From positions 1-7,576 of the forward strand of contig JAJYNP010000003.1 of the NCBI GenBank assembly GCA_021786265.1: a stretch of 7,576 nucleotides of DNA, written 5' to 3'. Positions 6,340 through 7,576 of the stretch are shown piece after piece (the first letter of the stretch is position 1; each line of letters begins with the position of its first letter). Made by a program: the position numbers and the translations under genes. Below the pieces are notes generated by a model. That model ran no database searches, was not told the DNA's origin, and was given only the letters and a program-made list of their open reading frames with translations. The stretch is from Chloroflexota bacterium (GTDB lineage Bacteria; Chloroflexota; Limnocylindria; Limnocylindrales; CSP1-4).

Positions 6340-7368
6340 GTGAGCATGCGGTCGGAGTTGGGAGAAGGGCCCGAGATCGTCGAGCGGCTGCTCGACGGGG
6401 CGACGGAACAGGTCGCGGCCGTCGCCCGGGCGGTGCGCGAGCGCACTATCGACATCGTGCTGATCGCCGCACGAGGCACGTCGGACCACGCCGCGATCTA
6501 CGCGCAGTATGTGCTCGGCGCCCGCAACCGACTCGCGGTGGCCCTGGCGGCCCCCTCGCTCTTCTCGGTGTACGCCGCGCCGCCGCGCCTGCACAACGCC
6601 CTGGTGTTGGGGATCTCTCAGTCCGGCCGCTCGCCCGACGTGGTCGCAGTGCTGCAGGATGCACGCCGACAAGGCGCGCTGACGGTCGCGATCACCAATG
6701 ACCCAACCTCCGAGCTGGCCGCCGCCGGCGATCTCGTGGTAGAGCTTGAGGCGGGACCAGAGCGGGCGGTTGCGGCGACCAAGACCTACCTCGCGGAGAT
6801 CGCGCTCCTCGCGATGCTCTCTGCGGCGCTCTCCGGCGACGCCGAGTCGGCTGCCCAACTGCGCGCGCTCCCCGGCGCGCTCCGCGAAGCGTTCCAGGTC
6901 GAGGAGGAGATCGCGCGGCTGGCTGTGGCCCGCGCGGCCGACGACCGCTGCGCGGTCCTCGCGCGCGGCTTCCATTACGCCACGGCCCGCGAGTGGGCGC
7001 TCAAGATCAAGGAACTCGCCTACGTGCTGGCTGATCCGTACTCGGCCGCCGACTTCCAGCACGGTCCGATCGCGCTGGTCCAACAGGATTTCCCGATCCT
7101 GGCGGTGGCGACCAGCGGTCCGGCGTTGGAGGGGATGGTCGACTTGCTGCGGCGTCTCCACGAGGCTGGCGCCCGAATCTTGACGTTGTCCGACGTAGCC
7201 GACGTGCGCGCGTTTGGTGACGCCGTGCCGCTGCCGGCGGTGCCCGAGTGGCTCGCGCCGTTGGTGGCGATCATCCCCGCGCAGCTCTTCGCATACCACC
7301 TGGCCCGCGCCCGCGGGCTCGACACCGAGGCGCCCAGGAACCTGGCCAAGGTCACGTTGACGCGCTGA
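6340..7368 (+). CDS. GlmS-isomerase-like double-SIS protein (NagB-II/AgaS-type aminosugar-phosphate deaminase/isomerase)
   Basis: A 342-residue cytosolic protein with two SIS domains (about 35-165 and 195-330), matching the isomerase half of glucosamine-6-phosphate synthase without the N-terminal glutaminase. Substrate-loop motifs: ARGTSDHAA at 44-52, SQSGRSPD at 93-100, AGPERAVAATK at 138-148. By comparison with E. coli GlmS from memory, Lys222 and Glu225 in LKIKEL match Lys485 and Glu488, His241 in QHGPIAL matches the ring-opening His504, and Lys337 in PRNLAK matches Lys603 near the C-terminus. With no glutaminase to supply ammonia, such proteins usually work as deaminases (NagB-II, hexosamine-6-P to fructose-6-P plus ammonia), AgaS-type GalN-6-P deaminase/isomerases, or deglycases of Amadori phosphates (FrlB/Gfr). 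Context with a PTS and a UTRA regulator fits any of these. GTG start chosen from ribosome-site spacing; ATG 6346 is an alternative. Confidence 0.88.
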   Translation: MSMRSELGEGPEIVERLLDGATEQVAAVARAVRERTIDIVLIAARGTSDHAAIYAQYVLGARNRLAVALAAPSLFSVYAAPPRLHNALVLGISQSGRSPDVVAVLQDARRQGALTVAITNDPTSELAAAGDLVVELEAGPERAVAATKTYLAEIALLAMLSAALSGDAESAAQLRALPGALREAFQVEEEIARLAVARAADDRCAVLARGFHYATAREWALKIKELAYVLADPYSAADFQHGPIALVQQDFPILAVATSGPALEGMVDLLRRLHEAGARILTLSDVADVRAFGDAVPLPAVPEWLAPLVAIIPAQLFAYHLARARGLDTEAPRNLAKVTLTR

Positions 7369-7499
7369 GGCTGACGGCGCGGTGGACCGCCGATGCGGCG
7401 AGCAAGCGCGCAGGACGGAGTAGCCCGGCGCGCCTGACCAACAACGCTCCGCTATACTCTTTCGGCTCGTGCGGCACGCGGTGCCGCCGGCATCACGGT
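7369..7499 (+). promoter_or_regulatory. Intergenic region upstream of tRNA-Pro with -10-like box
   Basis: No gene is seen in these 131 bases. TATACT at 7453-7458 is one change from the TATAAT consensus and lies 46 nt before the tRNA, in one of the few AT-rich spots, so it is the likely -10 element of the tRNA promoter. No good -35 lies 16-18 nt upstream; CTGACC at 7434-7439 is too close (13 nt). Confidence 0.45.
7471..7487 (+). other. Perfect 7-bp stem-loop in the tRNA leader
   Basis: GCGGCAC and GTGCCGC (7471-7477 and 7481-7487) pair perfectly around a GCG loop. It lies between the -10-like box and the tRNA 5' end, with no T-run after it, so it is unlikely to be an intrinsic terminator. It may fold in the precursor 5' leader that is removed by RNase P. 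Confidence 0.5.

Positions 7500-7576
<77 letters not shown>

Noticed and set aside
6319..7299. Long open frame on the - strand (326 codons) opposite the GlmS-like SIS gene
   Set aside because: Its translation is Arg/Gly/His-rich with no recognisable motif, and the + strand frame encodes a clear SIS protein with catalytic residues. Such antisense frames are common in GC-rich DNA.
7375..7392. Hairpin just after the GlmS-like stop codon (CGGCG/CGCCG) as an intrinsic terminator
   Set aside because: Only 5 bp of stem and no following T-run; GC-rich sequence gives such stems by chance.

Overview
The window is GC-rich (about two-thirds G+C by eye). It is tightly packed with nine protein genes, all on the + strand, and ends in a proline tRNA gene. 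Several genes start with GTG, Shine-Dalgarno sites are strong, and the tRNA carries an encoded CCA end. This fits a GC-rich bacterium such as a Thermomicrobia/Chloroflexi or actinobacterial lineage, but the lineage guess is weak and rests on composition and gene content only.

Positions 8-4939 hold a probable sugar-uptake and catabolism operon. The order is: a SIS-domain protein of the UPF0309 type, a mannose-family PTS EIIA, a mannose-family PTS EIIB, a second UPF0309-type SIS protein, a protein of the neutral/alkaline ceramidase superfamily without a signal peptide, and a Cof-type HAD phosphatase. Genes overlap by 4 nt (ATGA or GTGA) or lie within 70 nt of each other, so they are probably co-transcribed. 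The membrane subunits EIIC and EIID of the PTS are not in the window and may lie upstream, since the window opens only 7 bases before the first gene.

Positions 4944-6200 hold a small two-helix membrane protein with a PH-like C-terminal half (function unknown) and a GntR/HutC-family repressor with a UTRA ligand domain. A 139-nt gap then precedes a two-domain SIS protein. It resembles the isomerase half of GlmS, lacks the glutaminase half, and keeps the GlmS isomerase catalytic residues. It is best read as a NagB-II/AgaS-type aminosugar-phosphate deaminase or isomerase. After a further 131 nt comes tRNA-Pro(CGG), ending exactly at the window edge.

Working model (inference): a substrate sugar, probably an amino sugar or N-substituted sugar, is imported and phosphorylated by the EII complex. 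The zinc-amidase-like ceramidase homologue may remove an N-acyl group in the cytosol. SIS enzymes then deaminate or isomerise the phosphosugar, the HAD enzyme dephosphorylates an intermediate or guards against sugar-phosphate stress, and the UTRA regulator senses a phosphosugar. No NagA-type deacetylase, sugar kinase or aldolase is present in the window. The combination of three SIS proteins with a cytosolic ceramidase-fold protein and a mannose-type PTS is its most interesting aspect.
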